This document shows, in pieces, positions 21,666 to 35,849 of a DNA stretch of 64,000 nt (the first letter of the stretch is position 1; every line of letters begins with the position of its first letter). Made by a program: the position numbers and the translations under genes. The stretch is from Hofstenia miamia (Eukaryota > Xenacoelomorpha > Acoela): contig SCFE01000108.1 in assembly GCA_004352715.1 (NCBI GenBank), forward strand, positions 147,063 to 211,062. Reading direction: 5' to 3'. The notes beneath the pieces are model-generated. The model saw only the letters and a program-made list of their open reading frames with translations, was not told the origin of the DNA and ran no database searches.

Positions 21666-23619
21666 TTCTACAGAATTTTTTTAAATTTTAATACATTTTC
21701 ACAAAACACCTATATTTTCAGCATATATAGAGTGCTAAGCCTAAATTCAGTTGTGGCAAAGGCCTTAAAAGATTTTCAGTTTTAGGCTTTTTCCCTAAAG
21801 CCTCAGGCCTAGTTGTAAATTTCGCAAATTTTATATTTGTATTTTTTGTCCTAGTACACAATGTGTATATACAAAATTTCTGGTAATTTTATTAAATATT
21901 CGCAATTTTATTAAGGAATAAGTGCTTGAAAAATGAAAAAATATAACCCTAAAAAAACAGAGTGACTAAGTATCGCTCGACGCGTTCGATAGGGAAAATT
22001 TGTAATTTTTTCAATTTTATTCACTAAAAAAATTAGGATATGGCATATTTTTCTTGGAGCCCTGGTGTTAAAAATCTGGCCTTCAGGCAAAATTATAAAT
22101 TTTTAGGCTTTTTGCGAAAGCAAAAATTTAAACTTTGGCCTTGAATAGCTGCATCAGGAATGAATGTACAAAGTTTTGTACAAGCAACAGGTTAGAGTAC
22201 TTAAAGTCTTCTGTAATGTAAATGTAAAATATTTGAAATTGGTTCAGGCATAAATTTGCAACAGGCGATAAAAGTAAAAAAGTCGAAAAATCTAATTTTT
22301 AAAATTGGCAAAAATAGGCTTTTTGTGAAAACCTGAATTTTTGCGTCCAATAATGATTTTTCAATGCCTACAATTTCATGTAGAAAAAGTGGCATTTTTC
22401 GAAAAAAAATTTGCACAAATTTGCCAATTTCACGCCACTATAAATGACTACGTCATTTTCCAACTACGTTGACTACGTAAACTCCGTTTCCAAATGACGT
22501 CATTTGATTTTCTTAAAAGAAAGTCAAGGACTTGAAGAAACTTGAAAAATACTTACGCTTGAGCACAAAATTCAAAGCCTTGAACTTCACAAGTACGATT
22601 GTAAAGCATAAAAAACATTGGGAACAAATAAAAAATATCCTAAAACCTAAAATATCTATTAGCCTAGAGTGGGAAATTTGTTTTATTTTTTAAAAAAGGG
22701 GTTCTAAAAAGTTGCTCTACTTCTAAAAACATTTAATGCATTCAATTAGTCAAATTGCACTACATGTAAACAGTTGAATGACATAACAGTGAACTTTAAT
22801 AGAAAATTTAAACACTCATCTTGACAAGGGAAATAAGGAGAACCCGGGAAAGCTTATATGGGTATTCTAGAATTTTTGAAGCGAATAAAAAATTCGAGGA
22901 TATTTGAAAGATTTTCCCACTTTGCCCCTTGAAAGTAAAAATAGAATTAGCCGGCACAGTTAAAATGAAAACTACATAAAAACATTAAATGTATGGTTTT
23001 AGAAGCAGAGGCAGCTCTTTAGAAACCTTTTTTTCAAAAATCAAAAAAAAAACAAAAAAAATTCACTCCTTCCTAATATCCAGCTTGTACCCCATCATAG
23101 AACAACAATTAGATAACGACGCTTACATCGCCTTTACCTACATAGAAAATGGTGAGGTAATTCTTAATTTTTGTGCAAAATGCAGTTATGAAGCATGCAT
23201 GATTAGTTGGTCAAAATATTTTTACATAATTCCTGCCATAGCCATTATTTTCTATCTTAATTTGATTTCATTATTTTTCTATCCCATACAATAAACAAGT
23301 TGCAGTAGGCGCTAGATTATCCGAACCTCGATTATCCAAATGCAGAAATCTCCTTCTTGCTGTCGCTCAGAGATCTGGCAACCAGTAGACGAACTGAAAA
23401 CCTCTAACAAACTAAAGTAATCTATTTATTCATATAATTGATTACATGTATTTTTCTTCAATAAAAGTTTTTCATTCGATTATAAGTGCGATTTTTACTT
23501 TTCTCTCAATTAAGATATTTCATTCGATTTTCCGAAAGATTTTGAAAAGTAATCACCCAAGGTGTTCGGATAATCAAGAATCTACTGTATTACTGTTAAA
23601 TAGAAATACATATAAATAC
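21666..23619. other. AT-rich intron remainder
   Basis: Holds scattered AGGCTTT words and, at 22435-22505, repeated CTACGT/TGACGTCAT words. A 101-codon plus-strand frame at 22989-23294 matches no family I know and is probably accidental. Confidence 0.4.
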
Positions 23620-23835
23620 CTTTGTAAATGTAAAATATGACGTCAATCTCAATCCTTCAGGTACGAACGGAACAATAAAAGGGGTTTCAACAATAATTGA
23701 GTCGCTTAAAAGCGCTATGGCCATTGATGCAGTTGTTAAAGCGAATGCAACTACTAGGTCACTGCACGACATCCACATTGTTTGTCTGTGTTTCGGTGCT
23801 GTTTGATTTCCTTTGTAAATTTCCGAAATGCACAT
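23620..23835 (-). CDS. riboflavin transporter (SLC52-like), first coding exon
   Basis: Encodes 72 residues from the ATG at 23835, or 53 from the ATG at 23778 (MWMSCSDL), which is closer to the family's start just before TM1. It contains TM1 (LVVAFALTTASMAIALL) and the segment IIVETPFIVPFVPEGLRL followed by TSYF, which matches the SLC52 signature VELPLLVxxLPEGWxLPSYL. The exon ends ACA AAG|GTATTT in phase 0 and joins exon 2 at GLSIVV in phase. The downstream methionine is my preferred start. No promoter element could be assigned. Confidence 0.8.
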
Positions 23836-23839
23836 TTGT

Positions 23840-26800
23840 GCATACAGTTCGTATTTTCAATAAGATACCTAGTTATAGGTCTTGCTAACGATTATGTAAT
23901 GCTAACATTGGTTTGTTAAATAAAAAGCAATAATTCAATTGACTAACATAAATATGGTCATATTGTGTATGAAAGAAAATTCACTGGTGACAAAAATAAA
24001 ATAAGTTTAATGAAGGAATGGATTAAATTTTAACTTGCTACCATAACTACTCTTCGTCATTAAAAGGGCAAGCAGTTATTGCTCCAAAAACTTGTGTGAA
24101 AATTATTTTATTGTCTTTATTCTAAAAAAAATGTGAGACAGACAACTATTAAAAAGCTAAGTATTATACTTAAGCGTACAACCAAAAAAATACACTAGAC
24201 AACTGATAAACATCTAAAACCGTATCGAAGATTTAACAGCTAGGTAAGAAAGAGTACCACGTTAAGCTATATTTCCTTTAGGTAAGTGTTATGTAAATAC
24301 ACCTAAAGGAAAAATATATAATTATTACATACTTTGAAAGCCAGTGATTGACGTACTATTTACAAATTATATGGTTCAGTGCACTGTAATCTATTAGATG
24401 TATAGTATCCAATTCTATTTGATGAAACTTTTTCTTAAATTGATTACTTTAAAAGATATGTTGTGTCTTAAATATGTCTTGTGTTTAAAGATGCGCAATC
24501 CTGGCAAAAGGAAAATTGGTTTGGTAAGAAATTGCACTGTCTGTCTGATAATACCAGGACTCAAACTTTTGCTGCGTATACTGTCTCAATATTATAAAAG
24601 CCAACAATATGAAATCACAGGAAAAGATATTGGTACTTAGGAATCATGCAAATGATTTATTGGCATTGGTCTATACATATCATCTGAAACATAGCCATTA
24701 GCCAACTAGAACTAAGCCGAGAGTATTGTTTTAGTCTGAAAATGAGGGTTTCTACATTTTACTGTCCAAAAAGCCGATTTGTTATGGTTAGACGGCGACG
24801 AGGAAGACTCCGAAGAATTAGATCATGTAATAACACCAGAAATACACCCTTACGATGACCAAGTATCTGCCAACGAATGGAATACGTTATTTGATAATTC
24901 TGATAATGAAAAAATGAATTCAATGGATTTTAATTACCGTATTTTTTTTATTGTAATTATTGTTGATGTTGATGATTTTATTCGTGATCGTTTTTCATGT
25001 CAACAAAATTTTATTGCTATTTATTCAAGTACCGTTTGTACCTTTTATAAAAGTTATTTTATGGTATATGTCATGTTTATTTAACCATATGGACAAATTG
25101 AAACACAGAAATTCTGGTCGAAATTCCTAATTTTTACGCTAGATGTCTCCCTGAATAATTGAATTTTCTAAGGGCAAAAACAACAAATTTCCAATTTAAA
25201 AAACTCAAAATGTCATACTAGTCTATCTGAATCTGTTTTTAGAATTCTTCTATGTATTTTCAATTTTTTTACACAAATCATTTTATATTAGAAATCATTT
25301 TATATTAGAATTTGAAAACAATAATTTGAGAATAATTTTTGTTAAAATTGATGTTTGCTCGAAGAAAAAAGTAAAACTCAAGAAGTCATACTAAAATTTT
25401 TAAAGATCTTTTCATTGTTTATCGGAATCTGTCTTTAGAATTCTTCTATTTGTTTTCAATTTTTTTCCACAAAGCATTTTACACTAGCTTTTGGAAACAT
25501 TAATTTGAGAGTGCATTTTTCCAAATTGATGTTGCTCAACCGATAAATGCTATTATTAAAAATATATTGTAAAAATATTAAAACTAGATTCCTTAACCAT
25601 ATTTTGAAGTGTTAAATATTATGTTAGCGTCTCCTAATTTTTTACATTTAGATACAGTATGCTAGAATAGCATAAGAGCATTGTGTAGACTGTTTTAAAT
25701 GATTTGAATGTTGAAGCGCCAATATGCAAACACATAGCGAATATAATTATTGTTTGTATATATACACATTTTTTAAGAGATCAAGTAATTTAATCCCACC
25801 CGCTACAGTTTTTGAATACATTAAATTAGCGTATAATCGTTTATGCGATAATGCACTGGTGGACTGATTGGGTCACACAGTGCGTTTTTGAACTTCAACA
25901 GTTCGCATTTTATAAAAATCAAGTGAAAATAGTTTTAAAATTCAAGTGAAAATAGTTTTAAAATTGCCAGTGATTGAAAGCAAATAGAAGTTTGGTATTA
26001 CAAGCTTTGGGTTGGCCGCATCAAAACTTGTGATGGACCGCTGTATGCCCATACCGTCTATAATACCACGTGCTGCTGTTCTTCGCATAAGGTTTACTCA
26101 AGAGCTATTAACTGTGCACTCACCCATAATCATAGTAGTAAAAATATAGGCAGAATGAACATCTTTTTTGTATTCAGCATTAATTATGGTTTATGATAAA
26201 AGCGTATAATAAGAATTATAATAAAAATCTATGCATAATGAAATTGAAAACCTAAATTAAATTATGGAATAGCATGAGAACTAAAAACATAAACATTGAA
26301 AATTTAAAAAATTTAAATATTTTTTTTCAACACATTGCTTATATATATGTATATAGTATTCATAACATTTTCTCACAGCTCATCTTTTATATATATATCT
26401 ACAATACATATAGCTACAAAATATTGCAGTTTCTATTGATGATAGCAAAAGTTTTTGAAATTTTTAATATAATTCAAATTTGTTTTAGCCCATAACAACA
26501 CCCAGTTGGACAAATATGTTTTCTACATAGCGACCTTACTTAATGCTGCACTAGCATGAGATCAATTATATAAAAACTACGTATATGTAATGCGATTCGT
26601 AGATGTTTTTAATGTCAATATTTCCACTGTGTGGAGTCATGAGTAAGTCCTCCTTTTTAGATGCTCCCTTCAATCAGCATTATCTTAGCTTCAATATACT
26701 AGATTCAATTCATATTCAATTTACTAATAAATTTTGCGATTAATGAGATAAAAAATTCCTTAAAACTTGCAATATACAACGACCAAAAATAATTTTTCTG

Positions 26801-27915
26801 CCGCTTATTACCATTTACAATAGTACGTTGCATTATGAAATTCATAAAAAGTCGAAATGTGTTTGTTTCAATAATATTTGGTGTAACTCAATTGTTTTTC
26901 TTATCGCCGCTTGCGTTTTATCATTTTTTGCGTCATTTACGCTAGCGCTTGTCAATGCACAGGTGTTTACCGGTCCGGTACACAACTCACCTCATGTGGG
27001 TACCGGCTTTGACCAGCATTCACACGAGAAAGTACAGGTTTTGACCGTACTTATATGTTTAATTCTTTTTTGGACAGGTTGTGACCAACATTGCTGTTTC
27101 AGTCCGTTTTTTGCATTACATAATGCATTTGAAAGAACGTGTGCAAAAGGCATACGCGTTTAAGTATTCGAATTAACCCTAAATATCTCATTATTCCTAA
27201 AATCCAGACAAATCACCCAATGCTTTCAAAGTTGCAAATTTATTAACGTGTGTTTTGTTTGAATATTGGTAATCCTATGTAAATAATTATTCCATGATAG
27301 ATTTTAGTATTTTATGGCACGCTGTGATTAATCCCAAACATCGATGGTGATGTTTTTTAATCTTAATTTTAATCTTAATTTTAAGCCTAATTAATAATCA
27401 GAAACACCCACAGTATATTGAATGTTACGTTTACTCTGAAAATATAATCTAATGATGGAATTAATTGTGGGATCTTATGGTTTGTGCCTTTAAAGGTACT
27501 GTAGAAATGGACATGGTTTCTAACAGTTTCTATTATAAGCTCTAAAACATTACTATAACGATTCATTTACAATATATAACGGTGAAAGTTAAATGGAGAG
27601 TTACAATTAAATGTTATTGTTTAGATACTTAGATCCTTTAATGCTCTTTTATTTACAGTATTTATAACATTGAATCGACATTCAATGACACTATTACGTT
27701 ATGCACTTGCATTGATTCAAAAAACACGGCTTGACCCATGTTAGTGAATTGCATGTGTGATCTATGAACTTTTTAGCACAATCGTACAATCGTACAATGT
27801 ATATAAGTGAATGTTTTCGTAAATTGCAGTATAACTACAATCATATTTTAAAAAATATATAAATATGATAATTGCACGTGTTTTCGCAGCTTGAGATTTG
27901 AGAAACTCACAGACC
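23840..27915. other. intergenic, 5' of SLC52-like gene
   Basis: No supported gene. Notable: an acidic open stretch at 24779-24950 and a hydrophobic frame at 26828-27163 containing ACCGG/GGTACC palindromes and repeated TTTGACC words. Neither resembles a known family. Confidence 0.4.
24779..24950 (+). other. acidic coding-like fragment
   Basis: An open stretch reading LWLDGDEEDSEELDHV, then DDQVSANEWNTLFDNSDNE, before running into AT-rich low-complexity sequence. Acidic N-terminal stretches of this kind are common in piggyBac-type transposases, but no catalytic domain follows. Possibly a transposon fragment; unproven. Confidence 0.25.
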
Positions 27916-28305
27916 AGGGTTGTTCCACGGGTCACTTGTACTTGACCCGTGACCCTCCACTACCCGCGGGACTTGACCCGTGAAGCGCTAATTTCTGACC
28001 CGTGACCCGTGATCTGCAATACCGTGGGCACCCCTGGCACTCATGATTAATTGTTAGAGCTTTTTTTCAATAAAAACATCTAAATTAGATTAGTTTCACC
28101 TTTGAATAATTTAAGCTAATTTTTGAAATGATTATTTTTGATGAGCCGCCCTTCAGAATAGGACTTTTCAGTAAATATCCATTTATTTTTAGCTTTGTGT
28201 CAAATTTTTCGTGGGTCATGCGGAAAAAAGACTCACCCGCGACCTGCCAGAATTAATTACTCATTTACCTTTTGACCTGCATGACCCGTCGACACCCTTG
28301 AGAGA
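27916..28305. repeat. GACCCGTGACCC-word element with hAT-like ends
   Basis: The words GACCCGTGA/TCACGGGTC recur at least eight times in both orientations. The left end, CAGGGTTGTTCCACGGGT, mirrors a right end whose reverse complement is CAAGGGTGTCGACGGGT, similar to hAT termini with subterminal repeats. An 8-bp target duplication was not clear. No coding content. Confidence 0.55.
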
Positions 28306-29080
28306 CACATCTCAAAGTGACCCATTTTGACCGATGTAATGAAATTAGGGGTGACCAGATCTGCTTCGTGGCCGGCCAGTGCCAACTGGCTTGCATCTCC
28401 GCTTCTGCTAGTGAATGTTTGTAATCTGCAGTTTGAATATGCCTAAAATGATTGATTTAAATATGCCGCTAGACAAACTATTAATTTTCATGAATTGCCT
28501 TCACTCTTAATGTAATTTTCATGCAAACTCAAATAAAGCAAGATAGTTTACAGTATACAAAATTGTTCTATATGCATTCGACAAGTTCATCTAGTAGTTG
28601 CAATACTTTAAATAGGATTAACGGTTTTGTTTGTTTAGACATACATGTCGAAATAACTATATCCACTGTTTAGAAAATGCAAATAAAAGCTTTTATAGGT
28701 TGTTATTGATTCATTTTGCAACGCACTAAATATTTATGGTAACAGCTTTGCTGGCATTAGATAAGAGAATGCTATAATTAATTCCTACAAAGCATTTTCT
28801 CTCAGCATAAATTATAAATTTTAATTTTGCTGGCAATATGCATTTTCAAATTGATCCGTTAGATGGCTACAACATTTACAAAAACGATGTTCTTAATTTC
28901 TCCATATGTGTAGATGTGACTTTACTTACGGCAACATCATGCGGCCACATGTAAAATTATGTCGATCGTAACTTGATCATGCGATCGCGATCACAGCTTG
29001 TTCGCCCATTAAGCCGAATTCAAAAAATAAGATTAAAAATTAGATCCAGACAATAGGCTTATTGCCCGGAAAATACGGTA

Positions 29081-29118
<38 letters not shown>

Positions 29119-31041
29119 TACATACATGCATACATACATACTATTAATAGCTTCATTCAGTTTGCATTTGAACAATATTTNTATTATTATTAACCTACCT
29201 GCCTTTACATAGCTAAGAAGTACAATGAATAAAATGGGCTCATAGAATAATCATCGAGGAACACCCATAGATATGGGAAAATTCTTACTGAATGCCATAT
29301 TGCAATAAAATAAACACTGAAACTTTTTTTAGTTAAGAGCCACTTTGATCCCTTTAGGAAAATAAGAGCTGATAAGCTTGACGTGGGGTACAAAATTGAA
29401 AGCTTTGTTCAAATATATTGCCGGAACAATGACTGAAGTGATTTTGTTCTGGTCCAACCTTGTTCTTATTCCTATAATGCTTAAGCAACATGGAGAATGT
29501 AATTTGATGTATTTTCAAGTTTTAAATTGATATCTTATGTGCTTATAAGTTTAAGATACATAAAATAAAACAAAATATAATTTTTCATTATATAATTATG
29601 GAAATACTTTGGACAATTTGCTAGAACTACATTTAGTATCTATATGATATTCATCCTAACTTCAGAGGTTTAGGAGGCGTGCGACCTATAATTCACATTT
29701 AACTTTAATCGTTTATACCTTTTTTAAACTCCAAATAAATATTTTCAGTTCTTCTGTAAATTTACCAGCAGTTTTCTCGAAAAATTCAAACTAAAATTGT
29801 ACAGTGCATCCTAATGGTTTTCAATGGCTTTTCTTTTTTGGATCTCTCAAATTAATCATTCCTAGGATTCCCGCATTAGAAAATATTACAAAAACCCTTG
29901 ACATTGATTTTTCATTGATTCTCAAGAAAATCCCTTAATTATTGTAGTGACTACCGTTTTATTTTAGACATCAGTGATTACCGCATTATTTTATAATTAT
30001 TTATTTTATGTTATGTAATGTTGATTCATTTTGTACCGATACTTAGGTGTATTTTGTTTTTAGATGTTTGGTATTAGTGTAATAAAACCTTGAATCGATC
30101 AGGTTGTTTTCACCACGATTATATATTCCTTCAAAATAACTGAGGCAAAGAAAAATATTACCTATACATCTGGAATTTTAAAACGCATTAAAAAAATTTT
30201 TTTAAATTTTAATAGAATTGATGCTAAAATCTCCAATAATCTATAACGAGATTGACACTTGTATAGAGTGCATTACAATGAATACACTATTATAAAATTA
30301 ATCGTATGGTTAGATTTTCTGAAAATGTTGTGATTGTATAGATTGGAACATGCAAAACCTTATTTTCAGGGAGCCATCCATCAGGCAAATAGGTTACTTT
30401 TCTAACTTGGGTTAAATTAAAAATGTGTCAAGTTGGGAAGGCAAAAACAGTAAAGATATTGAAGAAGCTCTTTGTTGATAATTCAATAATTACTTGTAAG
30501 TATGTGTTTTTTCATTTTGAAATAATATTTCAGTTACAGGATACGAACTCTAGTCTTGGTGAACGCTCAGCGTCAAATGGTTAATTACATTCTCCTTGTT
30601 GTAAAGAAATCTAAGCTTTTCTGATCTGAAATAAAAAAAATGGGTTGAATCAATTTTTCAAAGCAAGCATATCTGTTGCTTGAGTCGATTGTTGCTGATA
30701 TAATCCAGTCATGATCAACACTATATTGAAAAACTTCCGCAACTTTATACAAAAATTATTGAACATATTTACTTAATATTGATTAGCATAAGAAGCGCAA
30801 AATATATACATGTTCATGATTTTATAATTTTCAAGTTTTTATAAGTATTCTATCTCTATTAAAACTGCAATTATTTATAGAGTTGACAACTGGTTGTCTC
30901 AGTAATATGGCTTAATCAATTTTGGCAAACACATCCGGTTCTTCTGGTATCCTAAATGTTTAATGGACTAACACGTTCTAAAACAATTCATCTAGAAAAA
31001 ACCTGTTATTGCTGCAAGTTCTGATTTTCCTAAAATCCAAA
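28306..31041. other. intergenic, nothing recognised
   Basis: AT-rich; (TA)n at about 29083-29117 and one ambiguous base at 29181. No supported exon. Confidence 0.45.
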
Positions 31042-31233
31042 CTAGAGAAATTGCTGTGTGCTTTTATAGTTTTCTAAAAAATTTAATTTATTTACTCCAA
31101 ACACTAGGAAGGGGTGTAAAATATACATTTCATTCAATCCCTCCGAAAATATTGAGTTGGGCAAAAATGATTGGTAAAATGAAAATTGTAATATAAAACA
31201 TGCCAAACCTCCCTGTACATACCCATAAATGTG
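31042..31233 (-). CDS. DPP-like gene, candidate last exon
   Basis: After a GATTTAG acceptor, a phase-0 frame of 63 codons runs to TAG: HIYGYVQGG, later FYQSFLPNSIFSEGL. Its spacing matches the family's C-terminal IYPDESH...HLYRSIINFF segment: the IY pair and the later Y lie 17 residues apart in both. The catalytic His position would be Gly. The preceding donor (36632) is also phase 0. A competing candidate lies at about 35322-35450 on the same strand (YVIQVDDIVLHCSR...). Neither is proven. Confidence 0.4.
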   Translation of the reverse strand, partial: HIYGYVQGGLACFILQFSFYQSFLPNSIFSEGLNEMYILHPFLVFGVNKLNFLENYKSTQQFL

Positions 31234-31374
31234 CTAAATCACCTAGGTTGATAGGATTATTAAAGTTTTTTAAATGAATGTATAGTAAATAATGAAAAGT
31301 AATGGCATATCTGTAAGAATTATAAATTGTCGTCACAATTTTTTTATGTTATGAATGGACATTAATTTCTGTGA

Positions 31375-31377
<3 letters not shown>

Positions 31378-31412
<35 letters not shown>
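31378..31412. repeat. (TA)n microsatellite
   Basis: An uninterrupted run of AT dinucleotides in the presumed intron. Confidence 0.95.
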
Positions 31413-31414
<2 letters not shown>

Positions 31415-32779
31415 TTTAGATTATCACATATTCATCCATTAATAGTAAAATTTTGGTAGTTTCTACATTTGAACATACTTGGACTTGTTGCAAAAGTTGA
31501 CATAGAAATTATTTTATACGGATATGGAAGTATATCAGCAGACTCATTCACTCGCATAGTTTGTTTACAATCATGATGGCTATGAGGTTCCGGTTTCCTT
31601 TCATCGAGACTATTTTTAGATTAGGGGAATTTTCCATTTTCAATATGAAACTAAATTTTAAACAATTTTTCAGTGGCTTTTAAACAAACTAATGCAGTTA
31701 GAGAAAAAAACATGGAGTATTGGATAAATCTTTGTTTTTGCGGGATGTTTTCAGTTTTTGTAAGCATAATTGTATTCTTTGCATGGATGAAACATTTTTG
31801 CACCAAGACTTTTTTCAAGATGGCCGTCAATTATATACTTAGACGCTATATCTGAAGAGTAAAGTCGTGCAAAATATGATTAAGCATCAAATTCATCCTG
31901 AACTTTCCTTGAGGCATGTCTTATCAAATTCATACAACATGCTGCCTGAACATTCAAGATGGCTACCCATTATAATCTTAAACCCTTTGCATATATGTCG
32001 TATAATTGATATACAGATGTATTGATGATTCAAAGGATGTTAATTACATTTTATATCTATAGTCTAAAACTTCTAAATTTATAATCACTTTTAGAACGAA
32101 TACCATTTTTAGCCATTAAAGTTTAAGAAGTCCATACATCTTAATCAAAACTTTTGTTTAAATCATAAATCAAATTTATGGCACAACTGTTTCAACAAGA
32201 TCCAATTCCTTTCTTGTGTTGATGTGAGCACAATCAGGGTTTAGAAAGAGAGTATTGACTTACTTGAATGATTAGACAACAACCCTGACCAATTCTATTA
32301 AAATATTTATGGCAAATTGTAAAACAATAGCTTCACTTCTGACCTACATCAATTTTAAAGCTTAATATCTAGCAAACACGAACTAAATAGAGCATTAACT
32401 CTAAAAATTGAATTTTTCTATAAACATTCCTTACATTTATTGCTTACTGCAACAAAATCTGCTGCACTTAACATGTAAACAAAGTTTCTTCTGTGTTTTT
32501 TTGCATACCCTTTAATTTTTTGAAATTGGGTCATTGTCGACCCACTCAAAATAAATTGATTTGTAGGATTCGGTTTGTTCAATTATTCCTACTCAATATA
32601 TGAACAATTTGCAGCTATATTGATAGTTTTAGCTCGTATGAAAGAAAGGAGCTTATTAACAATATGATTTATTTAATACTTCCAATACACTTCTATGCAT
32701 CACAACAATGAAATTTATACTGCATGACAAATATTGCGCATTTTCTAAATTTATATTACATATATTCTGAACATTTGTC

Positions 32780-33990
32780 AAATAGGATTTGACAGATTAA
32801 TTTCATTTGCTAAGAATAGAAACAGTAATGATCATTTAGACAACCTTTGCATTTAAATATAACTCTACATCTATTTAATAATTAAATTATAACAAAATAG
32901 GTTATGCCTCATCTGCAGTTCTTAACCTATTTGCTGAAACATTACTTAGTTTAACATATTTGTCGAAAAACAGCAGTTTGTTTCATAGAAATATGAGTTG
33001 ACTCAAATATATCACTGAAAAAAGAGCATGAATGTGAAATGCCTAGAATTTAATTTGGCAATTGAAACTATTGATTTAGTTAAATATCTATTATATCAAT
33101 TGAAATTTAATTTCAATTTAAAGGGCAATGTGAATTAGTTTTGTAATGGCTACGATGATACAAATTGAATGGATACTTGTAAAATGCTAAGAAGTTGTAA
33201 AACATTATCCATGTTACGTGAATTACAAAGCCATCATTATTCAAAGTAAAATATACATCACCACAAATTTCACAAAAACTGAATTATTAATCTTCAACAT
33301 TACGAAATGTCCCTTAATGGTTTTTTTTGCGAATCCCCTTCAAATGTAACAAATAATTTCGTATCATCATCTGTAAATGATGTCTAAATTCATCATCCGA
33401 AAAGGATGTCTAGCATGGGTGTATATCTATCAATCAACAAAGATTTTCCTCTCAAATGCATATTTGCTGATGCTCTATTCTGAAAATATTTTATAAATAT
33501 ATAGTTCGAAATCAAAATAAAAATATTTCACAATTTGACCCTGGGTTCATATTTTCTTAAGTACAAAATGATATATTGTTTGTGTAAAGAACAATAATAT
33601 GTGGGGCAATCAATTCACTCCATGTATAAACGGAGTTTTTTAGGTGCTAAATCAGGCAAAACAGTACTTGAAATTACCATGACGTAATGCTCTTCTCCCA
33701 TCTGAAGTTTTCATGAACTTGGGTAATGTTTTCATATATACATGTATATTATGCGCAACATATTTTGCCATAGACAAATATTCATTGATTGCTATCTTTT
33801 CTGCACATTATTTTTTTGCAATAGTATTGCGTTTATTCCTTGAAGATTATTTGAAAACCAGTTTCAAGAAATATTAAGTAAAAATGCTCAAACACTGATT
33901 TCAATAGTATCATCAATATATATATGAAGGCTGAGAAATTGACCTTACTTATTCCAGTGTCGCCTCAATAATATAGTTTTATATGAAGAT
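32780..33990 (-). repeat. dispersed repeat, copy B (inverted relative to copy A)
   Basis: The reverse complement of this stretch aligns by eye with 1-1050 through many blocks, including TGAGAGGAAAATC, TTGATTGATAGAT, TAGACATCC, TTAAGGGACA and ATGAGGCATA. It lies in a presumed intron of the DPP-like gene. No coding potential or terminal repeats recognised. Confidence 0.6.
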
Positions 33991-35849
33991 TTGAGCATGT
34001 CCTGATTGTTAGAAACAAACTCAATACAATTAACTTATGGGTCTCGATTTAATTATAATGAAATTGTACAATTTTAGGAAATTAAATTGTCCTGAGTAGA
34101 ACATCCATAGCTCTTTATATATTCTCATAATTTGAAATTTTTTACTTTGTAATTATACTTTTTATTATATTTTTAATGTTTGTTTTTACGCTGGATGTAT
34201 CTATTTTTGTGACTACTCAGAAAAACCATCAGCTAAGTATTGCACACTTTTATCTGAATATTAAATCATTCTATCTTATCGATTTTCTTTAACTTTTATG
34301 CACTCTATGCACTATGGTAGGCAATCAATGAACCTGAAGCATTTTGTGTTTTCATAATCAATTAACTTTGTTTGGTGTATGTTCATGCATTTGTGCACTC
34401 ACATCTATTGTGGTATTTCATTTCTTCTAACTTCCATAAACAGAAATCCCTATTGATAAAGATATGCTAAAATTTTCTCAAGGTTCTACTTTTTCATTTA
34501 TTCCTATAGATTTTTATCATTTGTAGCAATGTATTCTATTGTTATTGCTTTACACTATAACCTTCTTTACTCTAATCGGCATGAATCTTGTGTTTGCGAT
34601 AATACTGTCATCTTACAGTATATTTCTGTCCTTGAGAAGGGCAATGAATTCACTTTAAAAAGAAGCATGATGTTGAATCAAAACGACATTTACATATATT
34701 AATCAAAACTAATCTATCAAACACATCTTTAGAAAATCAGTAATCTTCATTTCAAGATGCTTATTAACTTTTTTCCTGAAAAGATTCTGTGATGCAGTGG
34801 TGTATATCTAAATAGAAATGTATGTTACTTAAATAAAACAAAGCTAAGGATTTATGCAATTTATAAACTACATATTTAAATAACAATTTTAAAACCGAAA
34901 TTTATAAATATTATTGAGGACATCTCTAAAAAATCTCTAACTATAGATCTACTATAATTTTACATCACTGAAACAATTGCAAACTGCCTAAAAACTTTAT
35001 AGCTGATCTGAGAAAATGAGCCATGTTTGGATTTTTAAACCAGGTTGTTTAAAGATGTCATTGAAATCCATTCAAAATATAATACATACGGTTTTACATT
35101 AACTAATTAGAAATTAAATAACATTGTGAACGACTCAATAAAATTCATATTGTAGACTATTATCCATAATTCATTCATATTATTAGTATGTGTCAAGATG
35201 CTTGCTATTCATAGAAAAAAATTCAACCCAGAAGCTATTTTTCCAATTATGAATAACCATGGGGATCGAATTTCAAAAAAGCAGTAAAAGCTCACGATAA
35301 GAAATGCATTAATGTCAGATATCAGAATATTGAGAATTCCACACTAAAGAGAGCTATTGGTGTGAATTTACGAGGATCAAAAACTGAAAGTTGTAGAGTA
35401 AAACTAGTTCGGCTGCAATGCAGCACAATATCATCCACTTGAATAACATACTTTGCATTAAATTGATTGAATAAGAAATAAATGCCTACTTCAAGTGTTT
35501 CTCTCATATTTCACCCTTTGTGCAAAAGTTTCTTCGAGTGCTTATGTCCTCTGTCATATTGCAAAGGTTTGTTGTCAAGATTGAACGGTCGTGTTTACTC
35601 ATTCTCTCGGGATTTAATGCAAACCAATTTTGATGTTCAAAATGAAGCAAGAAAAAAATGTAAAATTGTTGTTAAAAAAGATAAGTTTTACTCATGTAAT
35701 TCCTTTGAGTAAATATTTCATTTGCATAAAAACTGTACGGGTTTCTCTTCAGTAAATATGGAGTTTCTTCTGAAATTTAAGGATCATTTTGTTACTCTGT
35801 GTAATGATTGTGCTGTAAGCGATCGAAAACAGGGATATTTTGAATTTAA

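Larger units (their letters stand above)
14792..23619 (-). other. intron of SLC52-like gene carrying satellite arrays
   Basis: An 8.8 kb intron between AAG|GTATTT (donor, 23620/23619) and TTTTAG|GGA (acceptor, 14792/14791). It holds decayed satellite monomers (15110-15640), a 492-bp higher-order repeat array (16684-20300), further decayed monomers to 20945 and a 311-bp duplication at 21045-21665. That both exons belong to one gene is inferred from phase and protein continuity. Confidence 0.75.

Noticed and set aside
22989-23294. Plus-strand 101-codon frame with hydrophobic end
   Set aside because: It lies in the transporter intron on the opposite strand, is rich in AT-driven Lys/Phe/Ile, and has no family resemblance.
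29205-29393. Possible last exon of the DPP-like gene with VYFIAIWHS before a GTAAGA
   Set aside because: The required phase (2) does not match the phase-0 upstream exon, and the match to the family C-terminus is poor.
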